A DNA stretch of 46,999 bases from SIG454 sp045578465. Lineage in GTDB: Bacteria > Bacillota > Clostridia > Monoglobales > Monoglobaceae. The notes below the pieces were generated by a model, which searched no databases, was not told where the DNA came from, and saw nothing but the letters and a program-made list of their open reading frames with translations. Numbering within the stretch: the stretch's first letter is position 1; the number at the start of each line of letters is the position of its first letter. Positions 7,881 through 16,500 of the stretch are shown here, one piece after another. The stretch spans positions 1 to 46,999 of the forward strand of contig JAZNKJ010000049.1 in NCBI GenBank assembly GCA_045578465.1, written 5' to 3'. The position numbers and the translations under genes are program-made.

Positions 7881-8141
7881 TTATTTAGCCTTTTCAACGA
7901 TTTCGACTACTCTCCATCTCTTGTCTTTTGAGAGTGGTCTGGTCTCCATAACCATAACCTTATCGCCTATGCCACATTCATTTTTCTCGTCGTGTGCTTT
8001 AAGCTTATAAGTATTCTTAATAACCTTGCTGTAAACAGGATGCTTAACGCTGTCCTTAATAGCTACAACAACTGTTTTATCCATTTTATCGCTTACAACC
8101 TCGCCAATACGGGTTTTACGATAGTTACGCTCTATACTCAT
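7881..8141 (-). CDS. rpsQ: 30S ribosomal protein S17 (uS17)
   Basis: OB-fold protein that binds 16S helices 7 and 11 early in assembly. The motif GEVVSDKMDKTVVVAI and the HPVYSKVIKNTYKLKAHDE stretch, then GDKVMVMETRPLSKDKRW, identify it. Length (86 aa) is normal. It begins 16 nt after rpmC within the S10-spc transcript. Confidence 0.98.
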   Translation of the reverse strand: MSIERNYRKTRIGEVVSDKMDKTVVVAIKDSVKHPVYSKVIKNTYKLKAHDEKNECGIGDKVMVMETRPLSKDKRWRVVEIVEKAK

Positions 8142-8157
8142 CTAAACACACCTCCTA

Positions 8158-8367
8158 TTAATTAATGTCGGCACCGAGGCCCATTTCTTTTTCTCTTAAA
8201 ATAGTTTTAAGCTTTGCAATATCCTTTTTAACCGCAGGAATTCTCATAGGATTATCCAACTGATTTGTTGCGTTCTGAAAGCGCAGATTGAACAATTCTT
8301 CTTTCAAATCCTGAATTTTGATTACTATTTCCTCTGCTGAAAGGTTTCTGATTTCACTTGCTTTCAT
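8158..8367 (-). CDS. rpmC: 50S ribosomal protein L29 (uL29)
   Basis: Short helical protein beside the polypeptide exit, where it borders the docking site of trigger factor and SRP. MKASEIRNLSAEEI and LKEELFNLRFQNATNQLDNP are family signatures; length (69 aa) is usual. Its ATG overlaps the rplP stop by one base (TAATG), so the two are very likely translationally coupled. Confidence 0.97.
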   Translation of the reverse strand: MKASEIRNLSAEEIVIKIQDLKEELFNLRFQNATNQLDNPMRIPAVKKDIAKLKTILREKEMGLGADIN

Positions 8368-8798
8368 TACTTATCACCTTCCATTTCCTGGTCAGCTTTT
8401 CTAACAAACTTACACTTGAGTGGAAGCTTGTGCATAGCAAGACGCATAGCTTCACGAGCTACTTCTTCGCTAACGCCGCCAATTTCAAATAATATTCTGC
8501 CTGGCTTAACAACTGCTACCCAGTATTCCGGTGAACCCTTACCGCTACCCATACGAGTTTCAGCTGGCTTCTCTGTTACCGGCTTATCAGGGAATATTTT
8601 AATCCAAACCTTACCGCCTCTCTTTGTGTATCTTGTCATAGCGATACGGGCAGCTTCAATCTGGTTGCTTGTTATCCAAGCTGGGCTTGTTGCCTGAAGA
8701 CCGAAATCTCCGTAAACAACCTTATTACCGCGGGAAGCTTTACCTTTCATTCTTCCACGCATAACTCTTCTGTATTTAACTCTTTTAGGGAATAACAT
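8367..8798 (-). CDS. rplP: 50S ribosomal protein L16 (uL16)
   Basis: Late-binding protein near the A-site tRNA elbow that organises the peptidyl-transferase region. MLFPKRVKYRRVMRGRMKG, then VTEKPAETRMGSGKGSPEYW and VKPGRILFEIGGV, match the family; length (143 aa) is normal. One-base stop/start overlaps on both sides (with rpsC and rpmC) show tight coupling of three consecutive genes. Confidence 0.98.
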   Translation of the reverse strand: MLFPKRVKYRRVMRGRMKGKASRGNKVVYGDFGLQATSPAWITSNQIEAARIAMTRYTKRGGKVWIKIFPDKPVTEKPAETRMGSGKGSPEYWVAVVKPGRILFEIGGVSEEVAREAMRLAMHKLPLKCKFVRKADQEMEGDK

Positions 8799-9484
8799 TA
8801 TTTCTTTCCTCCTTCCTTAACTTTGGCAGGAGCTTCTTTCTTTACTTTCTTGCTTTCTGCAAGAACTTCGCCCTTATAAATCCAAACCTTAACGCCGAGC
8901 TTGCCGTAAGTTGTATCAGCTTCAGCAAAGCCGTAGTCAATGTCTGCTCTGAGTGTCTGAAGCGGGATAGTTCCCTCGTGGTACTGTTCTGTTCTAGCGA
9001 TTTCAGCTCCGCCTACACGGCCTGAAACTGCAGCCTTAATACCCTTAGCACCCATTTTCATTGTTCTTGTCATACACTGTTTCATAGCTTTTCTGAAGGA
9101 AATTCTTCTTTCGAGCTGTGATGCAATGTTTTCTGCAACGAGCTGTGCGCTCAAATCGGCATTCTTTATTTCGATTACATTCAAAATAACAGTCTTGCCT
9201 GTGAGGTTTTCAACCTCTTTCTTTAATTTTTCTATTTCTGTGCCGCCTTTACCAATAATGATACCTGGCTTAGCCGCATGAATAGACAAGCGGATTTTGT
9301 TTGCAAATTTTTCAATTTCAATCTTTTCAACGCCTGCCTGGAAAAGCTTTTTCTTAAGATAAACTCTAAGGTTATAATCTTCTACGAGATTATCGCCGTA
9401 ATTTTTCTTATCAGCATACCAGCGTGAATCCCAGTCTTTAATAACGCCTACACGAATACCGTGTGGATTAACTTTCTGACCCAT
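8798..9484 (-). CDS. rpsC: 30S ribosomal protein S3 (uS3)
   Basis: Forms part of the mRNA entry tunnel with S4 and S5. MGQKVNPHGIRVGVI opens the protein; the type II KH domain contains KPGIIIGKGGTEIEKLKKEV (residues about 72-91), and the C-terminal domain contains GRVGGAEIARTE. Length (228 aa) includes a Lys-rich tail. It ends on the first base of the rplP start codon. Confidence 0.98.
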   Translation of the reverse strand: MGQKVNPHGIRVGVIKDWDSRWYADKKNYGDNLVEDYNLRVYLKKKLFQAGVEKIEIEKFANKIRLSIHAAKPGIIIGKGGTEIEKLKKEVENLTGKTVILNVIEIKNADLSAQLVAENIASQLERRISFRKAMKQCMTRTMKMGAKGIKAAVSGRVGGAEIARTEQYHEGTIPLQTLRADIDYGFAEADTTYGKLGVKVWIYKGEVLAESKKVKKEAPAKVKEGGKK

Positions 9485-9507
9485 GCTATTTTACCTCCTT
9501 CTTGGTA

Positions 9508-9843
9508 TTATTCTTTCTCTGCAACTTTCAATGTGATGTGGCTTGTTTTCTTATTGATTCTGAAAGCACGACCCTGCGCTCTGGCCTGAACTCTTTTAAG
9601 AGTTGGACCCTGGTCTGCGAAAACCTCAGAAACATAAAGGCTTTCCACATTCATATTGTGGTTGTTTTCCGCATTTGCGATCGCGGATTTGAGTAATTTC
9701 TCTACAACCGGGCTTGCTGCCTTTGGTGTATTCTGTAAAATACCGAGAGCAACGCCAACCGGCTTATTTCTGATTAAATCTATAACTATGCGTACTTTTC
9801 TTGGTGCAATACGCACATGAGTAACTTTAGCTACTGCTTCCAT
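9508..9843 (-). CDS. rplV: 50S ribosomal protein L22 (uL22)
   Basis: Its long beta-hairpin reaches into the nascent-peptide tunnel, where changes elsewhere confer macrolide resistance. VRIAPRKVRIVIDLIRNKPV, the hairpin region RVQARAQGRAFRINKKTSHI and the terminal ITLKVAEKE are typical. I chose the Met of MEAVAKVTHV (111 aa), which fits the family and has GGAG 10 nt upstream. The longest frame adds 11 residues (MITLSERSLKQ) without a better site. Confidence 0.96.
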   Translation of the reverse strand: MEAVAKVTHVRIAPRKVRIVIDLIRNKPVGVALGILQNTPKAASPVVEKLLKSAIANAENNHNMNVESLYVSEVFADQGPTLKRVQARAQGRAFRINKKTSHITLKVAEKE

Positions 9844-9884
9844 TTGCTTTAAGCTCCTTTCTGATAGAGTTATCAAAACCTCAA

Positions 9885-10157
9885 TTATTTAGAAGTTTTA
9901 GCACCTGCATGACCCTTAAAGGTTCTGGTTGGAGCAAATTCTCCAAGCTTATGACCTACCATATCTTCTGTTACATATACCGGAACATGTTTTCTTCCGT
10001 CATATACCGCAATAGTATGTCCTACCATTTCAGGGAAAATCGTAGATGCTCTTGACCATGTCTTAACTACGGCCTTTTCGCTTTTTTCGTTCATTGCAAC
10101 AATCTTGCGCATTAAACTTTCTTCAACGAAAGGTCCTTTTTTAATACTGCGACCCAT
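9885..10157 (-). CDS. rpsS: 30S ribosomal protein S19 (uS19)
   Basis: Protein of the small-subunit head that contacts S13 and bridges to the large subunit. MGRSIKKGPFVEESLMRKI, the TWSRASTIFPEMVGHTIAVY segment and the end GEFAPTRTFKGHAG are diagnostic. Length (90 aa) is normal; it lies 46 nt after rplB. Confidence 0.98.
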   Translation of the reverse strand: MGRSIKKGPFVEESLMRKIVAMNEKSEKAVVKTWSRASTIFPEMVGHTIAVYDGRKHVPVYVTEDMVGHKLGEFAPTRTFKGHAGAKTSK

Positions 10158-10203
10158 TAGGTGACCTCCTTAATTAATTTTCTGAAAAACCATCGTTTTT
10201 CAA

Positions 10204-11037
10204 TTACTTCGCATTTCGTCTCTTAACAATAAACTTGTTAGACTTATTCTTCTTATCTCTTGTCTTGTAGCCGAGAGCTGGTTTACCCCAAGGAGTAACC
10301 GGGCTTGGTCTACCGATTGGTGACTTACCTTCACCACCACCGTGTGGATGGTCGTTCGGGTTCATTACAACACCGCGGACTGTTGGTCTGAAGCCCATGT
10401 GGCGCTTTCTACCAGCTTTACCGATGTTGATGTTTTCGTGTTCACCATTACCTACCATACCGATTGTAGCACGGCAGTTAAGTCTTATAAGACGAACTTC
10501 ACCGGAAGGAAGTCTTACCTGTCCGTATCCGTTTTCCTTAGCCATAAGCTGTGCAAAGTTACCTGCAGAGCGAACTAACTGTCCGCCTTTTCCTGGATTT
10601 AATTCTACATTGTAGATTAAAGTACCAACAGGAATGTCTTCAAGCATCATTGCGTTACCGGGCTTAATGTCTGCACCCTTACCGGATACAACTGTGTTGC
10701 CCTTTTTAAGACCTTCTGGAGCAATGATGTATGTCTTTGTCCCGTCTTCATACTGTAAAAGAGCGATATTTGCGCTACGGTTCGGATCGTATTCGATTGA
10801 AAGAACTGTAGCTGGCATACCATCCTTGTTTCTCTTAAAGTCAATAATTCTATACTTTCTTTTAGCACCGCCGCCACGATGTCTTACTGTAATTCTACCG
10901 TAAGAGTTACGACCTGCTTTACTGTGAAGAGGGCTGAGAAGAGATTTCTCAGGAGCCACTTTATCGATTTCTTCAAAAGTAGAAACAGTCATCTGACGAA
11001 GCGAAGGTGTTGTAGGATTATATTTCTTTATTCCCAT
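10204..11037 (-). CDS. rplB: 50S ribosomal protein L2 (uL2)
   Basis: Essential for subunit association and for the fold around the peptidyl-transferase centre. Two RNA-binding barrels are followed by the conserved C-terminal loop MNPNDHPHGGGEGKSPIGRP, which contains the critical histidine (in HGGGEG). N-terminal MGIKKYNPTTPSLRQMTVS and RNSYGRITVRHRGGGAKRKY are typical. Length (277 aa) is standard. It sits 59 nt after rplW. Confidence 0.98.
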   Translation of the reverse strand: MGIKKYNPTTPSLRQMTVSTFEEIDKVAPEKSLLSPLHSKAGRNSYGRITVRHRGGGAKRKYRIIDFKRNKDGMPATVLSIEYDPNRSANIALLQYEDGTKTYIIAPEGLKKGNTVVSGKGADIKPGNAMMLEDIPVGTLIYNVELNPGKGGQLVRSAGNFAQLMAKENGYGQVRLPSGEVRLIRLNCRATIGMVGNGEHENINIGKAGRKRHMGFRPTVRGVVMNPNDHPHGGGEGKSPIGRPSPVTPWGKPALGYKTRDKKNKSNKFIVKRRNAK

Positions 11038-11096
11038 GATTACATCTCCTTATCTTCAATTTTAACGCGCTCTTGCGTTAAACTGTCCGTTGTTGA

Positions 11097-11387
11097 TTAG
11101 TTTTCAAAAATTTCGATTGTCTTGCTGTCAGCTGTAAGCTTAACAACTGCCTTTTTCCAAGACGCTCTTTTACCGATATGAACGCCCATTCTCTTGGTCT
11201 TTCCATCGTAGTTGATTGTTGTAACCTTTTCAACCTTAACTTTGAAAATTTCTTCAACAGCCTTCTTAATCTGGATTTTGTTTGCAGATGGAAGAACCTC
11301 AAAGGTGTATTTCTTGTCCGCAACCTGTTCCATGCTCTGTTCTGTTATAATTGGTCTTTTAATAATATCGTGAGCTGTTAAATTCAT
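11097..11387 (-). CDS. rplW: 50S ribosomal protein L23 (uL23)
   Basis: Exit-tunnel protein that anchors trigger factor and SRP. DIIKRPIITEQSMEQVADKK, VLPSANKIQIKKAVEEIFKV and KRMGVHIGKRASWKKAVV fit the family; length (96 aa) is normal. Its ATG overlaps the rplD stop by one base, implying coupled synthesis. Confidence 0.97.
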   Translation of the reverse strand: MNLTAHDIIKRPIITEQSMEQVADKKYTFEVLPSANKIQIKKAVEEIFKVKVEKVTTINYDGKTKRMGVHIGKRASWKKAVVKLTADSKTIEIFEN

Positions 11388-12010
11388 TATGCGTACACCT
11401 CCTCGAGTTTATCTACTGCATCCTTTAAGATAATGCATTTTGTGTGATTTAAAACTTCGTATGTGTTAATTGCACCAACGAAAGTTGTATCAACACCCTT
11501 AATGTTTCTTGCTGACATAACAACATTCTTGTCGTTTTCAGGAAGAACGAAGAGAGCTTTTTCGCTAACTCCTAAATTCTTTAAAACATCAGCTATCTGC
11601 TTTGTTTTGATTCCCTCAAAGCTCATAGCATCAAGAACGATTAAATCCTTGTCCTTAACTTTTGAAGATAATGCAGAAACTAATGCAAGTCTTCTTACCT
11701 TCTTGTTTACAGCATAACCGTAATCTCTTGGCTTAGGACCGAGAGCGATTCCGCCGCCAACCCACTGAGCAGCACGGATACTACCCTGTCTTGCACGGCC
11801 TGTGCCCTTCTGTCTCCAAGGCTTAATGCCGCCGCCGCGAACTTCACTGCGTGTCTTTGTGCTCTGTGTACCCTGTCTCTGATTTGCAAGGTAGTTAACA
11901 ACTACTTCGTGCATAACATCGCTTCTAACAGCTGCGCCGAACACTTTATTGCTTAATTTTACATCTCCGACTTTCTCGCCGGCTATATTATACATAGCTA
12001 CTGTAGGCAT
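11387..12010 (-). CDS. rplD: 50S ribosomal protein L4 (uL4)
   Basis: Its extended loop reaches the exit tunnel; in gamma-proteobacteria L4 also represses the S10 operon through the leader RNA. The loop signature GGIKPWRQKGTGRARQGSIR and WVGGGIALGPKPRDY are present at residues about 60-105. Length (207 aa) is usual. Whether this L4 acts on the long structured leader upstream of rpsJ cannot be told from sequence. Confidence 0.98.
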   Translation of the reverse strand: MPTVAMYNIAGEKVGDVKLSNKVFGAAVRSDVMHEVVVNYLANQRQGTQSTKTRSEVRGGGIKPWRQKGTGRARQGSIRAAQWVGGGIALGPKPRDYGYAVNKKVRRLALVSALSSKVKDKDLIVLDAMSFEGIKTKQIADVLKNLGVSEKALFVLPENDKNVVMSARNIKGVDTTFVGAINTYEVLNHTKCIILKDAVDKLEEVYA

Positions 12011-12034
12011 ATCTTAAATCCTCCTTTCTGTGGT

Positions 12035-12670
12035 TTAGGCTTTTGCCTTAACTGCGTTCTTTATAATGAGCAAACCACCCTTAGGGCCAGGAACGCTTCC
12101 CTTAACTAAAAGTAAGTTACGCTCTGTATCAACTTTAACTAAGTCTAAGTTCTGAATTGTAACAGTGTCAACACCATAGTGTCCAGGGAGTTTCTTACCC
12201 TTGAATACTCTTGATGGTGAAGAACAAGCGCCGAGAGAACCAGGGCCTCTGTGATAATGGCTACCGTGAGTCATAGGACCTCTGTGAGTTCCCCATCTCT
12301 TAATTGTTCCGGCATAGCCATGACCTTTACTTGTACCTGTAACATCAATCATTTCTCCGCTTTCGAATGCGTCAACCTTGATTTCGTCTCCAACATTCAT
12401 ATCAGCTGCGCCGTCAAGCTTAAATTCTCTTACATAACGCTTAACGCTAACGCCTGCCTTTGCGAAGTGACCTTTCTCTGGCTTATTAGCCTTCTTTTCT
12501 TTCTTGTCCACGAAGCCAACCTGAACTGCACTGTAACCGTCAATTTCAACTGTCTTCTTCTGAACAACGCTGCACGGACCTGCTTCAATAACTGTAACAG
12601 GAACGAGTGTGCCGTCTTCTGCAAAAATCTGTGTCATACCAAGCTTTTTGCCCAAGATTGCTTTTTTCAT
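12035..12670 (-). CDS. rplC: 50S ribosomal protein L3 (uL3)
   Basis: One of the first proteins to bind 23S rRNA; its loop approaches the peptidyl-transferase centre. MKKAILGKKLGMTQIFAEDG, GTSKGHGYAGTIKRWG, and the loop RGPGSLGACSSPSRVFKGKK are diagnostic. Length (211 aa) is normal. It follows rpsJ after 108 nt, a gap containing two hairpins. Confidence 0.98.
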   Translation of the reverse strand: MKKAILGKKLGMTQIFAEDGTLVPVTVIEAGPCSVVQKKTVEIDGYSAVQVGFVDKKEKKANKPEKGHFAKAGVSVKRYVREFKLDGAADMNVGDEIKVDAFESGEMIDVTGTSKGHGYAGTIKRWGTHRGPMTHGSHYHRGPGSLGACSSPSRVFKGKKLPGHYGVDTVTIQNLDLVKVDTERNLLLVKGSVPGPKGGLLIIKNAVKAKA

Positions 12671-12778
12671 AATTTTTTCCTCCTAATTTTCATGCGCATC
12701 GGTTTAAGTTAAACATACGCACGGGTTATTGGTTGGCGCTTTGCCAACATGACCAAAATTTTACCGTTTAATTCAAGA
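12671..12778 (-). other. rpsJ-rplC gap with two predicted hairpins
   Basis: This 108-nt spacer contains GTTGGC/GCCAAC with a 5-nt loop (12732-12748) and a longer imperfect pairing TGCGTAT/ATGCGCA enclosing TTTAA/TTAAA nearer rplC. No T-run follows either stem, so they look like stability or translational-control structures and not a terminator. Confidence 0.4.
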
Positions 12779-13087
12779 TTAGATCTTGAGCTCGATATCA
12801 ACACCAGCCGGCAAATCAAGGTGTTTGAGCGCATCGATTGTCTTAGCTGTTGGAGCGAGGACATCGATAAGTCTCTTGTGAGTTCTCAGTTCAAACTGCT
12901 CACGGCTGTCCTTATACTTATGAACTGCTCTTAAAATTGTAACAACTTCCTTCTTTGTTGGAAGCGGAATAGGACCTGATACCTTAGCTCCTGTTCTCTT
13001 AGCAGTTTCCACAATTTTCTCGGCACTCTGGTCAACGAGATTGTGGTCGTAAGCTTTAAGTCTGATTCTGATTTTTTCTGCTGCCAT
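12779..13087 (-). CDS. rpsJ: 30S ribosomal protein S10 (uS10, NusE)
   Basis: Component of the small-subunit head and, as NusE, partner of NusB and NusG in transcription antitermination. IRIRLKAYDHNLVDQSAEKI, KVSGPIPLPTKKEVVTILRA and KRLIDVLAPTAKTIDALKHL are nearly invariant. Length (102 aa) is standard. AAGGAGGGT sits just upstream. It is the first gene of the cluster here; the rpsL-rpsG-fusA-tuf genes often found before it are absent, and the next gene upstream is addB. Confidence 0.98.
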   Translation of the reverse strand: MAAEKIRIRLKAYDHNLVDQSAEKIVETAKRTGAKVSGPIPLPTKKEVVTILRAVHKYKDSREQFELRTHKRLIDVLAPTAKTIDALKHLDLPAGVDIELKI

Positions 13088-13405
13088 TTTAGACCCTCCT
13101 TAAAAATTTCCGAGCAACTCTTCGTTTTTGCTCGTTTTTTTAATCCGCTGTGTCGGGCGTTTCTCACAGCTATATAATAAAACCCGAACCTTTTAAGCCC
13201 TTGGGCTGACGGTTTCGGGGCAACAGACATAATTACCTCAGGAGCGACAGCATACCACTCCCGTCGGAAATTTTGTTCTGTATTAAGTTAGAAAGTGACC
13301 TTTCCGCCCGCTTTTGAAAACCGGACAATCTCCTCCGAAATTTCCAAACTCCTTGATTTATCAAGGGTTTGCCACCTCCGGAATCATCGTATGTCTTTGT
13401 CACGC
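13088..13405 (-). promoter_or_regulatory. Long structured 5' leader of the S10 operon
   Basis: About 318 nt separate the predicted transcript start from rpsJ. Three structures are visible. One is CCTTGAT/ATCAAGG (13351-13366), extended by an outer CCGGA/TCCGG (13321-13325 with 13377-13381). The second is a compound hairpin (13183-13219) with outer CCCGAAACC/GGTTCGGG and inner AGCCC/GGGCT, followed on the minus strand by TTTTATTATA, like a weak attenuator. The third is CGAGCAA/TTGCTCG (13111-13134) just before the ribosome binding site. Autoregulation by a ribosomal protein is plausible but the ligand is unknown. Confidence 0.6.
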
Positions 13406-13411
13406 CTAATT

Positions 13412-13440
13412 ATTATACTACACGCCCCCGAAAAAATCAA
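13412..13440 (-). promoter_or_regulatory. Sigma-A promoter of the S10-spc operon
   Basis: Minus-strand -35 TTGATT (13440-13435) and -10 TATAAT (13417-13412) with a 17-bp spacer; predicted start near 13405. It lies directly downstream of the addB terminator and is the only good promoter seen before rpsJ. Confidence 0.8.
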
Positions 13441-13492
13441 GCTTTTTTTCAATTTTTTTCTTCTATTTATATTAAAAGGTACTTTTCAAGGC

Positions 13493-13531
13493 AAAAAAAG
13501 GGGCAAAACCCTGAGATTTTGCCCGTTTTTT
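13493..13531. terminator. Intrinsic terminator after addB (works in either direction)
   Basis: Stem GGGCAAAA/TTTTGCCC (13501-13508, 13517-13524), with a T-run of seven on the minus strand (A-run 13493-13499) and a T-run on the plus strand too. It should end the addB transcript and insulate the S10 promoter. Confidence 0.85.
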
Positions 13532-13575
13532 GTTTATTATTACTAATTGACGCCGTAGTTCGCCTGAAAAGTTTG

Positions 13576-16500
13576 TTAAATTTTAACCCTCTTTCCGCAA
13601 ACAGAGCTGAACTTACAATACCTGCAAGCAGAATAATCTTTGGCGTTATATGGATTTATCTCAATCCGTCCGCTGACTATCTTCTCCGCAGTTTCTTTGG
13701 CCTTTTCCTCGGCGTTTTTAATTCGACTTTCCATTTCCTCTCGAGTAAGAGCACTGGATTTGCCGTGAGGGATATACCCCTTTCCTTCCTTCTCTCTCTG
13801 GTCCATACTTAAAGGTAAATCATTTTCATTTAAGATTATACCTTTAATCTCTATGCTCTTTTGCCGTTCTTTCTGAAGAGTTTCGTCGTCAGGCTCATTT
13901 TTAAAATCCAGAAGAGGCTCTCCCATATGGATATACATCATTCCTGACGGAGTTGCCCCAAGGTTATCCCTTGCAACGCTTGCATAAACGAGAGGCTGAA
14001 TCTGCACTCCGACTTTTTCAAGGTTTTCGTTTGTATCCTTAACGGAAGATTTATAGTCTACTATATTTATATATTTCTCTCCGTCAATTTCAGCCATATC
14101 AATTCTGTCAATAAAGCCTCTTATGGACGCCTCGCAGTCCCCTGCCATAAAGCGCATACCCTCAAAAGGACCATCCTTGCCGATTTCCACCTCAAAGCCA
14201 TAGGGCCTGAAACAGCTGTTGGCATAGAACTTGACAATTTCCCAGGCGGTCGCCGTTGCAACCCCAATCATACGGAAAGCAACATAGCGATAATAAGGAG
14301 AGGTTTCATATAGAAGCTCGTCACTCTTCTCTGTTATCCTTTTTGCAATCTCGGAAATATCTTTCTTTAATTCCTCATAGGTTATCCTGGAATAATCCGC
14401 ATCCTTTTCTTTAAGACCTCTTAAATAAACTTCAAGAGTTTCGTGCAGGATTGAGCCTGTGTCGTTTGCCTCAAAACCTTTTTTAAGTCTTTCCTTGGCA
14501 AAGAGGCCGTAATTCATAAAATATGAAAAGGCGCAGGAGTTGTATTTCTCCAATTTTGAAACGCTTAGCATAAGCTTCTGGCCATAGAGTTTTTTTGCCG
14601 TCTCCGCTGAAAGCTTTTCCTCAGGGGAATAGGCTTTAATGGAGGCAACATATTCTTTAAGCTCTTCTTTTAGTCCTTCGTCTTTTGCAAAGTAGTCATA
14701 AATCATCTTATCCTGGGAAGACAGTTCATCTATCTCTCCCTTAACTCTTACCAATGTGCAAAGGAGAGTTTTGAAAATCTCTCTTGGCGAGTCAGGAAGA
14801 GCATCCATTTCTTCAATACGGTTAAGATTTGGGAAAAGGGTTAAAACTCTGTCAACAATTTCAGAGCGGATTTTCGCCTTACCCTCTTTGTCCCCCAGCG
14901 GCACTGATAAGAACAGCATTTCTTGGGGGGACGCCAGAACATTATAGATAAGATTTTGCTCCTCCCGTCTTTTAAAGTCTGCTGTCGGAGCCAGCTCTAT
15001 ACCATACTCAGAAAGAACATCTCTTTCTATATCAGAGAGCATTCCCTCTTCGATATAGCCTTTCGGGAACACTCCATCGTTAAGACCTAAAACAAATACA
15101 ACTTTTGCATCCGACTTCCTGAATGTATCAATTTCCGCAAAGGTAACCTGGTCAGAAAGCGGAGGAGCGATATTTATCTTGATTTCCGCAAAGGCTTCCC
15201 TTATTATTTCATAGAACTTCTCATAGGTTATAAACTCATCGCCCATACACTGTTCCATCTGGGAAATAACCGAAGAAAAATCATTCCACGCCCTTGTATA
15301 TTCAAGAGCCCTGTCGCTTTTGCCTTTTTGGTTAAAGTCATCAACTCGCTTTGCCATAAGCTCGCCCAGGCCTTCTGCTTTAATATAAGCAAGGAGACCT
15401 CTGCAAATATCCCCTACTGTCTTTCTTCCTCTTATGCTTTCCAAAAGGTCAAGGATTCTGTTAACGCTGAGACGCTTTACTTTGTTTACAGTTTCAAGAC
15501 TTATTCTCTCATCGTCAGGGGAGAAGGTCCAGTCTTCTTTACTATTCCAATATTTATGGGTAATGTTTGATGCCAAAACATAGTTTTCAAAGACATCTGC
15601 CTCTTCTCTGATATAGTCATCATTCGAGAAACTTACAACGGGCATTATTCTTTCATAGGAAAAGCCATATGCCAGAATTTCCGCCACAGCCAGAACCTTT
15701 CTTATGAAAGCGTTTTTGGAAAGGCTCTTTTGCTGATTTATGTAGCAACTTATTCCCATTTCAGAAAAGATTGCCGAAAGGGATGCCTTATAGCTTTCTG
15801 TGTTTCTGGCAAGGATTAAAAAGTCGCGGTGTTTATAGCCTTTCTCTCTGCAAAGAGAGGAAATAAGCTCAGCGCACTTTTTCGCTTCGTCATAGCTATC
15901 CTTGGCAGTAATCAGAGAAATGTTTTGAGTTTCTTCCTTATATATATTATCAGGATATTTAAAATAATTCTCTTTAAGATGGTCAAGCTCAGGATTTGCC
16001 CCCTGCTTATTATTAATAAGAGCGCTTTCCCCGATTTCGATGCCTGCCATCTTTGCATCTGTCTTTATTTTGTTATATGTATAAACAGAGGAGGAGAATA
16101 TTCCGTCTGTATCGGAAAGAGTATCCGTGCAAAGAGACACGGTCATATCCGCCTTCTTCATAAGCTCGGTTATGGCGAGATGTTCAACGGGAGTAAAGCT
16201 TTTAAAACCCGAAACAAAAACCTCACCCTCAAAAAGACCACTCTTTAAAATTCCCGGAACTACTGAGATAAGATTTTCCTCCGCGTCGGAATATTTACCC
16301 TTTATAAGATTATCATACTCCTCATAAATGAGGGCTATATCCGAGAGCTTTTTTGAAAACTCTGTTTCGCAATCCTTCTCTGACGCTTCCTTTAAAGCCT
16401 CAGGAGTAACGCCGTATCTTTTAAGCTCGGAAATAAGCTTTGCCGTCATTTTGGCAAAGCCTCTCTGGTGGACATTCTTGCCGTAATACAAAAGGCTCTT

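Noticed and set aside
12931..13230. A 99-codon frame in the S10 leader with GAGG before its ATG, overlapping the rpsJ start
   Set aside because: It runs through the leader hairpins and into rpsJ in another frame, and the peptide looks like translated structure. No sign of conserved coding; possible but unsupported leader peptide.
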